This document shows positions 17,939-26,995 of a stretch of DNA of 64,000 nucleotides, one piece after another (the first letter of the stretch is position 1; each line of letters starts with the position of its first letter). Origin of the DNA: an uncultured Bacteroides sp. (GTDB lineage Bacteria; Bacteroidota; Bacteroidia; Bacteroidales; Bacteroidaceae); contig CAUHML010000010.1 of NCBI GenBank assembly GCA_959606905.1, forward strand, positions 17,513 to 81,512, read 5' to 3'. Position numbers and translations under genes: made by a program. The notes beneath the pieces are model-generated. The model saw only the letters and a program-made list of their open reading frames with translations, was not told the DNA's origin and ran no database searches.

Positions 17939-18838
17939 TTAGAGGCTCTTGAGCCAAGTAATTGTTTTGTTGATACCGTAATCGAAGCCAGTTGATACAT
18001 AGTTGCCAATTGCTTCAACGAGATCGCTATTATCAAACATCTCTATAGTGTATTTGATGCCGTCATCAGGACGGATGCCAATACCTATCTTATCTGCATA
18101 TCCTGCTAACTCGCCAATGCGAAGAAGATAGCCTTTTAAGATGCGAGGAGAACCTGAACCTATATAATAGAAGGCCTTTTTGGTTTCGTGAGCACCAAGA
18201 CGATAAACAGCCTCAATCAAATCCTCAACATAAATGAAATCATATGGCTGAAGACCAGGGCCAAATGTCGCTTCCTTACCAGCCAACAACTCACCAAGGG
18301 TATAACTGACAAGATTACCAGTCTTATTGCCTACTCCATAGATATTAGAGAATTGCATCCAAACGAATTGCTGACCGATGTTCTTGCAATAATCGTCAAC
18401 CATTAAATGACATGCATGCTTAGCAACACCATACATCATACCACCGCTGGTAGCCTGAAGATTAGGAAGGCTATAGGTAGCATTCTCAGCAACAGTGCCT
18501 GCACACAGATATTTTTTCACAGACAGTTTCTTGCAGATATTTGCACAATCAATAGCCATCTGAATATTGGCAAGCTGAATGGTTGGATCTGCCTTTTCTG
18601 CTCCATTCACACCTCTCCATGCTAGATGATAGAAAGCATCATATTCACCAGCAGGTATCTTATCGGCAAGTGACGCATCAACCGTTGCCTCAATCTTTGT
18701 GATAAGATCAGTTTCTGGCAATCTAGGTGCAGCAAAGCTGATATCAACTGCTACAACCTTTACATTATTTTCAATCAGTTTCTTGATCAGAGAGTTACCG
18801 ATAAAACCGTTAGCACCTGTTACAATTACATTTTTCAT
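17939..18838 (-). CDS. NAD(P)-dependent epimerase/reductase of the CDP-sugar module
   Basis: This 299-residue extended SDR has the Rossmann loop VTGANGFIGNSLI and the catalytic pair in YGVAKHACHL. Its position between the RfbC-like epimerase and CDP-glucose 4,6-dehydratase suggests it reduces the C4 keto group of a CDP-4-keto-6-deoxyhexose, as CDP-paratose and CDP-abequose synthases do on related substrates. This role is inferred from context. Spacing to both neighbours is 12-14 bases. Confidence 0.85.
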   Translation of the reverse strand: MKNVIVTGANGFIGNSLIKKLIENNVKVVAVDISFAAPRLPETDLITKIEATVDASLADKIPAGEYDAFYHLAWRGVNGAEKADPTIQLANIQMAIDCANICKKLSVKKYLCAGTVAENATYSLPNLQATSGGMMYGVAKHACHLMVDDYCKNIGQQFVWMQFSNIYGVGNKTGNLVSYTLGELLAGKEATFGPGLQPYDFIYVEDLIEAVYRLGAHETKKAFYYIGSGSPRILKGYLLRIGELAGYADKIGIGIRPDDGIKYTIEMFDNSDLVEAIGNYVSTGFDYGINKTITWLKSL

Positions 18839-18852
18839 TCTAGTTAAGTTAA

Positions 18853-19920
18853 TTAACGTCCGAGGAATTTATTGATCTGCTTGTCCATGCAAGCACGAAC
18901 ATCGCCACCTGCAAGCCAGCATTTGCTCCATTCTACAATCTTCTCCATGGCTTCATCCAAATTCCAACGTGGGGCCCATCCAAAAGTGGATTTGAGTTTT
19001 GAGCAATCAAGCTTCAAGAAGTTAGCCTCATGAGGACCTCCATCGTACTTATTGATCCACTTCAACCCCTCGCCCCATTTGCTCACAAAAAGATCTACAA
19101 GAGCACCTGTTTGGAAACAATCTACATCATCAGGACCTACATTGTAGTAATCAGCATACTTACTATCCTGATATTGCTTCATGGCAATCAAGAGGTAAGC
19201 ATAAAGTGGTTCGAGAACATGCTGATAAGGACGTGTTGAGAATGGATTGCGAACTACGATATCCTCATGTTTTTCAGCTGCACGTACACTATCAGGGATA
19301 ATACGATCATTAGCAAAATCGCCACCACCGATTACATTACCTGCACGAGCTGTTGAAATAGGGATAATAGGCTGTCCTTCCTTATCTGTAAAGAATGAAT
19401 GCTTATAACTATGAGTTACCAGCTCAGAGCAAGACTTAGAGTTGCTATATGGATCATAGCCATCTAACTCCTCATTTTCACGATAGCCCCAATTCCATTC
19501 TTTATTTAAATAAACTTTATCGGTAGTCACATTAAGGAATGACTTTACGCAATTACTTTGGCGAACACACTCCAAGATATTTACAGTACCAATAACATTG
19601 GTTTCGTATGTATAAGCAGGATCCTTGTAAGAGTCACGAACGATTGGCTGCGCAGCAAGGTGAAGAACGATCTCTGGTTGAGCCTCATTGAATGCAGCCA
19701 TTAATGACTCACGATTGCGAATATCACCAATTACAGAATGAATATCACCTTCGATATTGGCAATCTTAAAAAGTGAAGGTTCTGTAGGGGCATTCAAAGA
19801 ATAGCCAGTTACGATCGCTCCAGCATTGGCAAGCATCTTACACATCCAAGATCCCTTGAAGCCTGTATGACCTGTGAGAAATACACGCTTGTCTTTGTAA
19901 AAATCAAATATATCTTCCAT
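18853..19920 (-). CDS. rfbG: CDP-glucose 4,6-dehydratase
   Basis: This 355-residue SDR converts CDP-glucose to CDP-4-keto-6-deoxyglucose. It has the CDP-glucose dehydratase start FYKDKRVFLTGHTGFKGSWM, LHLAAQPIVRDSY, the TTDKVY motif and YDPYSNSKSCSE with the catalytic Tyr and Lys, then STARAGNVIGGGD. It follows the cytidylyltransferase gene by five bases. No RfbH-type dehydrase lies in the window, so a 3,6-dideoxyhexose is not expected unless it is encoded elsewhere. Confidence 0.93.
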   Translation of the reverse strand: MEDIFDFYKDKRVFLTGHTGFKGSWMCKMLANAGAIVTGYSLNAPTEPSLFKIANIEGDIHSVIGDIRNRESLMAAFNEAQPEIVLHLAAQPIVRDSYKDPAYTYETNVIGTVNILECVRQSNCVKSFLNVTTDKVYLNKEWNWGYRENEELDGYDPYSNSKSCSELVTHSYKHSFFTDKEGQPIIPISTARAGNVIGGGDFANDRIIPDSVRAAEKHEDIVVRNPFSTRPYQHVLEPLYAYLLIAMKQYQDSKYADYYNVGPDDVDCFQTGALVDLFVSKWGEGLKWINKYDGGPHEANFLKLDCSKLKSTFGWAPRWNLDEAMEKIVEWSKCWLAGGDVRACMDKQINKFLGR

Positions 19921-19925
19921 TTTAT

Positions 19926-20738
19926 TTATTTTGCGAAATCAGGAATATTTGGAACTGAGCGTTCCCAACGTTTCCACGGTGCCTTATTTTCAGCTAATAA
20001 TTTTTCTAACATTGCTTTTTCACGTATGTTATCCATACACTGCCAGAAACCCTCATGAATATAAGACATCAACTGACCTTCTTCAGCTAGTTTTGTAAGT
20101 GCAATCTTCTCAAAAACACATGAATCATCAGTAAGATAATCAAAGATTTTAGGTTCAAGAACCATATATCCAGCATTAATAGGTGCACCATCAGAAGCAC
20201 TCTTTTCACGGAATGATTTAACCGCATTATCACCGCCTATATCAAGAACACCTTTATCCTGCGTCATTTTCACTGCAGTAAGAGTTGCTAGTTTTCCATG
20301 TGATTTATGAAAATCAAGAAGTTTATCTATTTCTACGTCACAAACACCATCTCCATAAGTCATAAAGAAAGGTTCATTACCAACATATTCTTGAATACGT
20401 TTGATACGACCTCCAGTCATTGTATTATAACCAGTATCAACGACTGTAACTTTCCATGGTTCCATATTAGTCCTGTGAACAGTCATCTCATTCATACCAT
20501 TACGATAATCGAAAGTAACATCAGAGTTATGAAGAAAATAATTGGCAAACCATTCCTTTGTATATTCCTGTTTATAGCCGGCACAAATAATAAATTCTTT
20601 ATGACCAAAAAAGGCATATTCTTTCATTATATGCCAAAGTATGGGCATTCCACCAATTTCAATCATTGGCTTGGGTTTGAACTGACTTTCCTCACTTATA
20701 CGTGAGCCAAATCCACCAGCAAGAAGAACAACTTTCAT
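19926..20738 (-). CDS. rfbF: Glucose-1-phosphate cytidylyltransferase
   Basis: This 270-residue enzyme makes CDP-glucose from CTP and glucose-1-phosphate, the first step of the CDP-sugar branch. The nucleotide-binding start VVLLAGGFGSRISEES, then FKPKPMIEIGGMPILWHIMK, ICAGYKQEYTKEWFANYF and FMTYGDGVCDV are typical RfbF motifs. It is at the head of a four-gene module with rfbG, a reductase and an epimerase. Confidence 0.95.
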   Translation of the reverse strand: MKVVLLAGGFGSRISEESQFKPKPMIEIGGMPILWHIMKEYAFFGHKEFIICAGYKQEYTKEWFANYFLHNSDVTFDYRNGMNEMTVHRTNMEPWKVTVVDTGYNTMTGGRIKRIQEYVGNEPFFMTYGDGVCDVEIDKLLDFHKSHGKLATLTAVKMTQDKGVLDIGGDNAVKSFREKSASDGAPINAGYMVLEPKIFDYLTDDSCVFEKIALTKLAEEGQLMSYIHEGFWQCMDNIREKAMLEKLLAENKAPWKRWERSVPNIPDFAK

Positions 20739-20747
20739 ATTATGAAA

Positions 20748-21713
20748 TTATTTAATTTTATTAAAAAATTTACGTAGGATGAGATATAATTTAGGATAAT
20801 AACATATTAACCTTGCATCTATTTTTCGTTTAAATGGAAGATTAAGAGAGAATATAATCTTCTTATCTTCTTTTATCTTAGCAATTAATTTATCTCTTTC
20901 TGGCATTCCATTCTGATCACATCTCCATATAGCTGATACTATATAACCATAATATGAAATCATAGCAAGATTTGTAAGTGTAGGCTCTTTTTTTTCCTTT
21001 AAATATGTAATTCGATATTCTAGTTGTTTGCCTTTATAAAGATCTTTAGAATTGAACTTTGTATTAACAATGCTATTAGGATTATCTGTAAGATGATTCA
21101 AAAGTCCCCTTCTTAATAGTCCCACAGATTTGGCTTCATACAAAGCTTTGCAAGTCAACAAATAATCTTCATGAATTTCCCCAACAGGAAAACGATTAGT
21201 TTTCCAAAATTCTTTTTTGAACAATTTAGACCATACTGCGGTTCTTGGAAGCGATTGAACTGTTCTATTTTTAGAATCTAAGTGCCTGATTAAAGCATCT
21301 TTACCAGATAAAACTATAGATGGTTTTTCTATATATTTATTACTAATATTATTAGTAACCAAATTTATTCCGCACTCAACAAGGTCCAATTGTTCCTTTT
21401 CCATAAATGAAAGCATTTCTTCATACATGGTAGGCTCAATCCAATCATCACTATCAACAAAACCAATAAAATCACCAGAAGCAATATCCAACCCAGCATT
21501 TCGGGCAGAACTTAAACCTCCATTAGATTTATGTATTACATGAATTCGTTTATCAATTCTTGAATACTCATCAATAATTTCGCCACATTTATCAGGAGAT
21601 CCATCATCGACTAAAATAATTTCCAAATTTTTATAAGACTGATGAATAATAGAATCAATACATTTATTAATGTAACGTTCAACATTATATATTGGAACAA
21701 TGACACTAATCAT
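20748..21713 (-). CDS. Family 2 glycosyltransferase
   Basis: This 321-residue enzyme has a textbook GT2 domain: ISVIVPIYNVERYINKCID, EIILVDDGSPDKCGEI, NGGLSSARNAGLDIASGD and FVDSDDWIEP with the DxD metal site. The remaining 200 residues are A+T rich and less conserved. It lies between the CDP-sugar module and the wzy-like gene and probably transfers one sugar of the repeat unit. Donor unknown. Confidence 0.92.
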   Translation of the reverse strand: MISVIVPIYNVERYINKCIDSIIHQSYKNLEIILVDDGSPDKCGEIIDEYSRIDKRIHVIHKSNGGLSSARNAGLDIASGDFIGFVDSDDWIEPTMYEEMLSFMEKEQLDLVECGINLVTNNISNKYIEKPSIVLSGKDALIRHLDSKNRTVQSLPRTAVWSKLFKKEFWKTNRFPVGEIHEDYLLTCKALYEAKSVGLLRRGLLNHLTDNPNSIVNTKFNSKDLYKGKQLEYRITYLKEKKEPTLTNLAMISYYGYIVSAIWRCDQNGMPERDKLIAKIKEDKKIIFSLNLPFKRKIDARLICYYPKLYLILRKFFNKIK

Positions 21714-21714
21714 A

Positions 21715-22980
21715 TCACTTAATCAACTGTTTATGAGGTTTATTCGAAAGGAAACAAGCTAAAAAGAAAACAAAGGTATTACCATAATGATAAATGTAAG
21801 GTTCTTTTCCTTCCGCAAAAACAATAGATAGAAAAAGAAACCCCAATAATATACAAATAACTCGATTTTTTATATATCTAACATTTATAAACATAAGTCG
21901 ATATAAATAAAAATAAAAAACAAGAGTTAAGATTAAGCCGTTTCCAAAATATGATTGTAAATAGCCAGTGTCCGACATTGTTGTTAATCCATCAACCGTT
22001 CCACGATAATATGATGTTCCCAATAAAGTATGCAGACAAATAGGAGCTACAGCTTGTTCTCTTAAAGTATGAACTGTATTTTGATTTTCAATTCCAACCT
22101 CTTGAAAGGCTAATATCTTATGAAAATTACCAAACTCTTCAATATCTGAAAAAAACACAGCTGCCAAAGAAAACAAGATAAAAAAACCAACTGTTCCAAT
22201 AATTGCTAAGCTTGATTTTTGGTAGAAACTACCATAAATAAAGACTAAGCCTATAGTCAAGATTAGCAATAGAATTCCCAAAATAAAACCAGTTGAACCC
22301 ACCAATAAAGCAGCAAATAATATTGCAATATATCCAAAAATATAAAATACATTTTTTGAACATCCAATGATCAAAATTGCAGTTGGAACAAGACCCAAAA
22401 AAAGATTTATAGCCAACAGTGACTCTGCGGCGCCTAAACCGTAAGCTCTTGAGCTAGACAAATAACCAAAATTTGCATCAACCATAAAATGGTTATAAAG
22501 AAACACTTTCACTTCAAATGAAAAGAAATCTGCAATGCAAATAACTGATTGAATCACAGTTGCGTAAAACATCGCAAGTAGAAACTGTTTAATATTATTA
22601 AAAAAGAAATAAGAAAAGGTACAAAAAAATGAAGTTAATAACAAAAACAGTAATGTTTTACCCCACATAGGTTGACCACTGCCTGTACCTGAATGTAGTA
22701 AAGTTATCAGAGTTTGCCATAAGAAAACGACAAAACCAATCGAAATTAATTTTTTTGATGTCCTTTTAAAATTAACATCATCAAAGGTCTTTGAATTAAA
22801 ACGCTTTAAAAACCTTGTAATAAATGTAAAACCAGCAATGTAAAAAACTATCTTTCGCGAAGTCAACATGTCAGGCACTCCAAATGGTTGAACTTCATAA
22901 ACGAAGAAAAAAACGAAGAATATCTGCCATATAAGTTTTTTCAAAGGAGCTTTTTGATCATCTAAAAAATATCTATTCAT
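21715..22980 (-). CDS. Wzy-like O-antigen/capsule polymerase
   Basis: This 421-residue protein has about ten hydrophobic segments and a large loop near residues 275-330 (EEFGNFHKILAFQEVG to YYRGTVDGLTTMSDTGY). This topology is typical of Wzy polymerases, which join repeat units in the periplasm. Wzy proteins have little sequence conservation, so the call rests on topology and on its presence in an operon with Wzx and Wzc. It ends one base before the next GT2. Confidence 0.78.
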   Translation of the reverse strand: MNRYFLDDQKAPLKKLIWQIFFVFFFVYEVQPFGVPDMLTSRKIVFYIAGFTFITRFLKRFNSKTFDDVNFKRTSKKLISIGFVVFLWQTLITLLHSGTGSGQPMWGKTLLFLLLTSFFCTFSYFFFNNIKQFLLAMFYATVIQSVICIADFFSFEVKVFLYNHFMVDANFGYLSSSRAYGLGAAESLLAINLFLGLVPTAILIIGCSKNVFYIFGYIAILFAALLVGSTGFILGILLLILTIGLVFIYGSFYQKSSLAIIGTVGFFILFSLAAVFFSDIEEFGNFHKILAFQEVGIENQNTVHTLREQAVAPICLHTLLGTSYYRGTVDGLTTMSDTGYLQSYFGNGLILTLVFYFYLYRLMFINVRYIKNRVICILLGFLFLSIVFAEGKEPYIYHYGNTFVFFLACFLSNKPHKQLIK

Positions 22981-22988
22981 ATATGAAT

Positions 22989-23534
22989 CTATTTGTTTTT
23001 TAATAGTTTTGCAGGTATTCCACCAACAATCTGTGATTTACTAACAGACTTAGTTACAATTGCACCAGGAGCAACAAAAACATCGTCCTCAATTACAATA
23101 TCACCAAAGGCTTTAGCAGATGGACCAAACGAGACACGTTCACCTAATATCGGTTTCTTACTATTATCATCCTTGTTGCCTAACAAAACTCCCGAATTAA
23201 AAGAGCAATAATTTCCTATTTTTCTAGCATTTAGTAAAATCCCACCACCACCAGAAAGGTGACGAATACGTAAGCCATAACCACAAACATTTAATGGAAT
23301 GTCAATGTTTAATTTCAATCCCAAATGTTGTCTCCTAATATTATATAAATGAAATCTTATTTTGTGGTGACAATTATAATGATATTCACAGTATCTCAAA
23401 AGCCTTAAATATTTCAATATATATGCATTTTCAAATCCATAAATAAGATAAGCAATATATTTCCAAAAAGACAAAGAATACTGAGACATGTCTTCTTTTA
23501 AATAAAACCTAAGATCTTCCCTATTTCTTATCAT
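22989..23534 (-). CDS. Left-handed beta-helix (CysE/LacA-like) O-acetyltransferase
   Basis: This 181-residue protein has an N-terminal helical part and a C-terminal hexapeptide-repeat domain. Repeats run through ILLNARKIGNYCSFNSGVL, ILGERVSFGPSAKAFG and IVIEDDVFVAPGAIVT, ending with IVGGIPAKLLK. The family includes serine acetyltransferases, but in a capsule locus it more likely acetylates a sugar. It starts eight bases before the Wzy gene. Confidence 0.83.
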   Translation of the reverse strand: MIRNREDLRFYLKEDMSQYSLSFWKYIAYLIYGFENAYILKYLRLLRYCEYHYNCHHKIRFHLYNIRRQHLGLKLNIDIPLNVCGYGLRIRHLSGGGGILLNARKIGNYCSFNSGVLLGNKDDNSKKPILGERVSFGPSAKAFGDIVIEDDVFVAPGAIVTKSVSKSQIVGGIPAKLLKNK

Positions 23535-23544
23535 AATAAATAAA

Positions 23545-23970
<426 letters not shown>

Positions 23971-23988
23971 ATTTCAAATTATATTTGA

Positions 23989-24079
23989 TCTGGCAGGAAG
24001 TATCGAACTTCGCCTTTCGCCTACCTGTGCTGCCAGAATACCATATGAGTTTATTTGAATGCTAATACATATAAACTCG
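23989..24079 (-). other. Two stem-loops upstream of the galE remnant
   Basis: TCTGGCAGG (23989) pairs with CTGCCAGA (24030-24037), and GAGTTTAT (about 24048) pairs with ATAAACTC (about 24072-24079). They lie between the UDP-glucuronate epimerase stop and the galE remnant, so they are in the capsule transcript. Neither has a strong U-run. Confidence 0.4.
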
Positions 24080-24093
24080 ACAGGTTTATTATA

Positions 24094-25149
24094 TTATCCA
24101 TAGTATTGTTTATACCACTCAGAGAACTTTCGTAAGCCCTCACGCAATGGCGTGTTTGGCTTATATCCGAAATCATCTTCTAGTGGTGTTGTATCTGCAA
24201 ATGTTACAGGAACATCACCTGGTTGCATAGGTACAAGCTCTTTGTGAGCATCGAAATCGTAATCAAATGGCAATACTCCTGCACGAATCAATTCTTCCTG
24301 AAGGATAGTTACGAAATCAAGGAGATTCTCTGGTGAATTGTTACCAATGTTGTAAACCTTATATGGTGGGATTGGTAATCCATCCTCACCATTGGCTTTT
24401 TCTGGTGCATGTTGCATCACACGCAGTACACCTTCTACGATATCATCTACATAGGTGAAGTCGCGCTTGCAGTTGCCATAGTTGAAGATCTGAATAGTTT
24501 TGCCCTCACGCAACTTGTTGGTGAAGCCAAAGTAAGCCATATCTGGACGACCAGCAGGGCCATAAACAGTGAAGAAGCGAAGACCTGTAGATGGAATATT
24601 ATAAAGCTTTGAATAAGCGTGAGCCATCAACTCGTTGCTCTTCTTGGTTGCTGCATAAAGTGAAACAGGATTATCCACCTTGTCCTCTGTAGAGTATGGA
24701 ACTTTCTTATTGCTACCATATACGCTTGACGATGAAGCATAAACCAAGTGATCTACTTCATGATGACGACATGCTTCAAGAATGTTATAAAAACCAATGA
24801 GATTGCTTTGAATATAAGCATCTGGATTAGTAATGCTGTAGCGTACACCAGCCTGTGCGGCAAGGTTAACTACTACTGAAATCCGATTTTTTGTGAATAT
24901 TTTATCGATAACCTCTTTGTTTGCAATAGATTCCTCCACGAATGACCAATTGCCACCAAGAGCCTCTATTCCACGAAGACGCTCTTTCTTAATATTAACA
25001 TCATAATAATCGGTCATGGTATCAAGACCGATTACCTTTATATCTTTATAATCGTTTATAAGACGTTTTGCAAGATTACTACCGATAAATCCAGCAGCAC
25101 CTGTTACCAAAATAGTCTTTCCGTTTAAATCTAAATTAAATTTTACCAT
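24094..25149 (-). CDS. UDP-glucuronate 4-epimerase (NAD-dependent epimerase)
   Basis: This 351-residue extended SDR has the NAD loop ILVTGAAGFIGSNLAKRL, LAAQAGVRYSI, ASSSSVYGSN and the catalytic-type YAATKKSNE. The AQAGVRYS and PAGRPDMA sequences are characteristic of UDP-glucuronate epimerases, which make UDP-galacturonate. Its neighbour at 25633 is the UDP-glucose dehydrogenase that supplies the substrate. A decayed nucleotidyltransferase gene lies directly upstream. Confidence 0.92.
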   Translation of the reverse strand: MVKFNLDLNGKTILVTGAAGFIGSNLAKRLINDYKDIKVIGLDTMTDYYDVNIKKERLRGIEALGGNWSFVEESIANKEVIDKIFTKNRISVVVNLAAQAGVRYSITNPDAYIQSNLIGFYNILEACRHHEVDHLVYASSSSVYGSNKKVPYSTEDKVDNPVSLYAATKKSNELMAHAYSKLYNIPSTGLRFFTVYGPAGRPDMAYFGFTNKLREGKTIQIFNYGNCKRDFTYVDDIVEGVLRVMQHAPEKANGEDGLPIPPYKVYNIGNNSPENLLDFVTILQEELIRAGVLPFDYDFDAHKELVPMQPGDVPVTFADTTPLEDDFGYKPNTPLREGLRKFSEWYKQYYG

Positions 25150-25151
25150 GT

Positions 25152-25603
25152 TTATTTTCCGTATTTTTTTACTGCTTCATAGTAAGTATCGAGAGATCCG
25201 ATGTTGAAACGGCCTGCTGACATTTTCCATGCATGCATTTTAGTATTGTCAACCATGTAATGGGCAAGATTGCCTGGGGCATCCTTTCCACAACCATTAG
25301 CAACTGAATTGCAAACAAGGCCCAATTTTTTTTTAAAATATACATAGAATGGAGGAACAGCCCAATGAGATTTTGGCTCTTGCGGTTTTTCTTACATATT
25401 GAGTACGCGCATGTTGTCATCAACGACAATGACTCCAGTGCGCTGGAGTTTCTCTATAGATGGTTGCTCATGACACATGATGCAGCTGGTATTCTTTGAT
25501 TTTTCTTGTCTCGAATTAGAGATTTTTATTCCTCAACAAATTTTGCACCATCATCAGGGCAAACACGGTAAGGTGAGAATATGTGATATTGGAAATTGGC
25601 CAT
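25152..25603 (-). pseudogene. Remnant of an NDP-sugar pyrophosphorylase-like nucleotidyltransferase
   Basis: The C-terminal half is readable: MCHEQPSIEKLQRTGVIVV, DDNMRVLNM, then an in-frame stop (TAA), EKPQEPKSHWAVPPFYVY, GKDAPGNLAHYMVD and GRFNIGSLDTYYEAVKKYGK, ending at TAA 25152. These are landmarks of the NTP_transferase family. The N-terminal nucleotide-binding half is missing; a short frame from ATG 25603 (MANFQYHIFSPYRVC) of unclear origin occupies its place. The stop precedes the epimerase ATG by two bases, which suggests a former operon member. Confidence 0.75.
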
Positions 25604-25632
25604 GTTAGTTTATAGTTTGTTTTTGGAAATCC

Positions 25633-26979
25633 TTAGTCGCGCTGGAAGATGTCACGTGTGTAAACCTTGTCCTTTACGTCATCCAATGCGGTATCATAGC
25701 GATTAGCAATGATAGCATTGCTGAGTTTCTTGAATTCATCAAGGTTGTTGACAATCTTAGAGCCGAAGAATGTTTCACCATCAGTAAGTGTTGGCTCGTA
25801 GATGATGATGTTGGCACCCTTTGCCTTTACGCGCTTCATGATGCCCTGAATGGCACTCTGGCGGAAGTTGTCAGAATTTGACTTCATAGTAAGGCGGAAT
25901 ACACCGACTGTAACTTCCTTCTCTGAAGATTCATTCCAGTCGCTATTGGCGGTATAGTAACCGGCTTTACGAAGAACTTCATCAGCAATAAAGTCCTTAC
26001 GCGTGCGGTTTGACTCCACGATAGCGCTCATCATGTTTTGAGGAACGTCTGCATAGTTAGCCAACAACTGCTTTGTATCTTTTGGCAAGCAATAGCCACC
26101 ATAACCGAATGAAGGATTATTATAGTGTGTTCCGATACGTGGATCGAGCCCTACACCTGAGATGATTGCCTGAGAATCCAAGCCCTTTACTTCAGCATAA
26201 GTATCCAACTCATTGAAATAAGACACGCGAAGTGCAAGATACGTATTAGCAAATAGCTTAACAGCCTCTGCTTCAGTCATACCCATGATAAGAGTATCAA
26301 TATTTTCCTTAATTGCGCCTTCCTGAAGGAGTGCGGCAAATGTTTTTGCATTTTTCTCAGCGTCAGCATTACTGATTGCCTCAATAGATGCATTTTCCTC
26401 ATCCCACTTCTTATTGCGATCAGCCGGCAATATCTTTGGATAGCCAACGATTATACGAGATGGGTAGAGATTATCGTAAAGTGCCTTGCTCTCGCGAAGG
26501 AACTCTGGAGAGAAAAGCAAATTGAACTTCTTACCCTTGAGTGAAGGATCGGTCAAAAACTTGAGCGCATACTTCACGTAAAGTGAACGGCAATATCCTA
26601 CAGGAATAGTAGATTTGATTACCATCACTGCACCAGGATTCACACTCAAAACGAGGTCGATCACATCCTCGATATGATGTGTATCGAAAAAGTTTTTCTG
26701 TGGGTCATAGTTAGTTGGAGCAGCGATTACTACATAATCTGCATCCTTGTAAGCTGCGGCACCATCGAGAGTTGCTGTGAGGTTAAGATCCTTTTCAGCA
26801 AGATACTTCTCGATATAATCGTCCTGGATTGGAGAAATCTTATTATTCAGTTTTTCCACCTTTTCGGGAATTACATCCACGGTGGTTACATGATGATGTT
26901 GTGATAGCAGCGTCGCTATGCTCAGCCCCACATAGCCCGTACCGGCTACGGCAATCTTAATGTCTTTAAAATCACGCAT
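25633..26979 (-). CDS. ugd: UDP-glucose 6-dehydrogenase
   Basis: This 448-residue enzyme oxidises UDP-glucose twice to UDP-glucuronate using NAD. Motifs are [19 protein letters not shown] (NAD loop), [30 protein letters not shown] and the catalytic cysteine in [13 protein letters not shown]. Family members are usually 390-450 residues. With the epimerase at 24094 it forms the uronic-acid branch of this capsule. It lies 16 bases after the Wzc gene. Confidence 0.95.
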   Translation of the reverse strand: MRDFKDIKIAVAGTGYVGLSIATLLSQHHHVTTVDVIPEKVEKLNNKISPIQDDYIEKYLAEKDLNLTATLDGAAAYKDADYVVIAAPTNYDPQKNFFDTHHIEDVIDLVLSVNPGAVMVIKSTIPVGYCRSLYVKYALKFLTDPSLKGKKFNLLFSPEFLRESKALYDNLYPSRIIVGYPKILPADRNKKWDEENASIEAISNADAEKNAKTFAALLQEGAIKENIDTLIMGMTEAEAVKLFANTYLALRVSYFNELDTYAEVKGLDSQAIISGVGLDPRIGTHYNNPSFGYGGYCLPKDTKQLLANYADVPQNMMSAIVESNRTRKDFIADEVLRKAGYYTANSDWNESSEKEVTVGVFRLTMKSNSDNFRQSAIQGIMKRVKAKGANIIIYEPTLTDGETFFGSKIVNNLDEFKKLSNAIIANRYDTALDDVKDKVYTRDIFQRD

Positions 26980-26995
26980 ATTTTGTTTGATTTAA

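Noticed and set aside
17357..20738. A dTDP-rhamnose operon
   Set aside because: The nucleotidyltransferase and dehydratase have CDP-glucose, not dTDP-glucose, family motifs, and no rmlA or rmlB is present.
25169..25429. An 86-codon frame in the remnant before ugd
   Set aside because: It is a shifted frame of the NDP-sugar pyrophosphorylase remnant; the homologous frame gives the family motifs.
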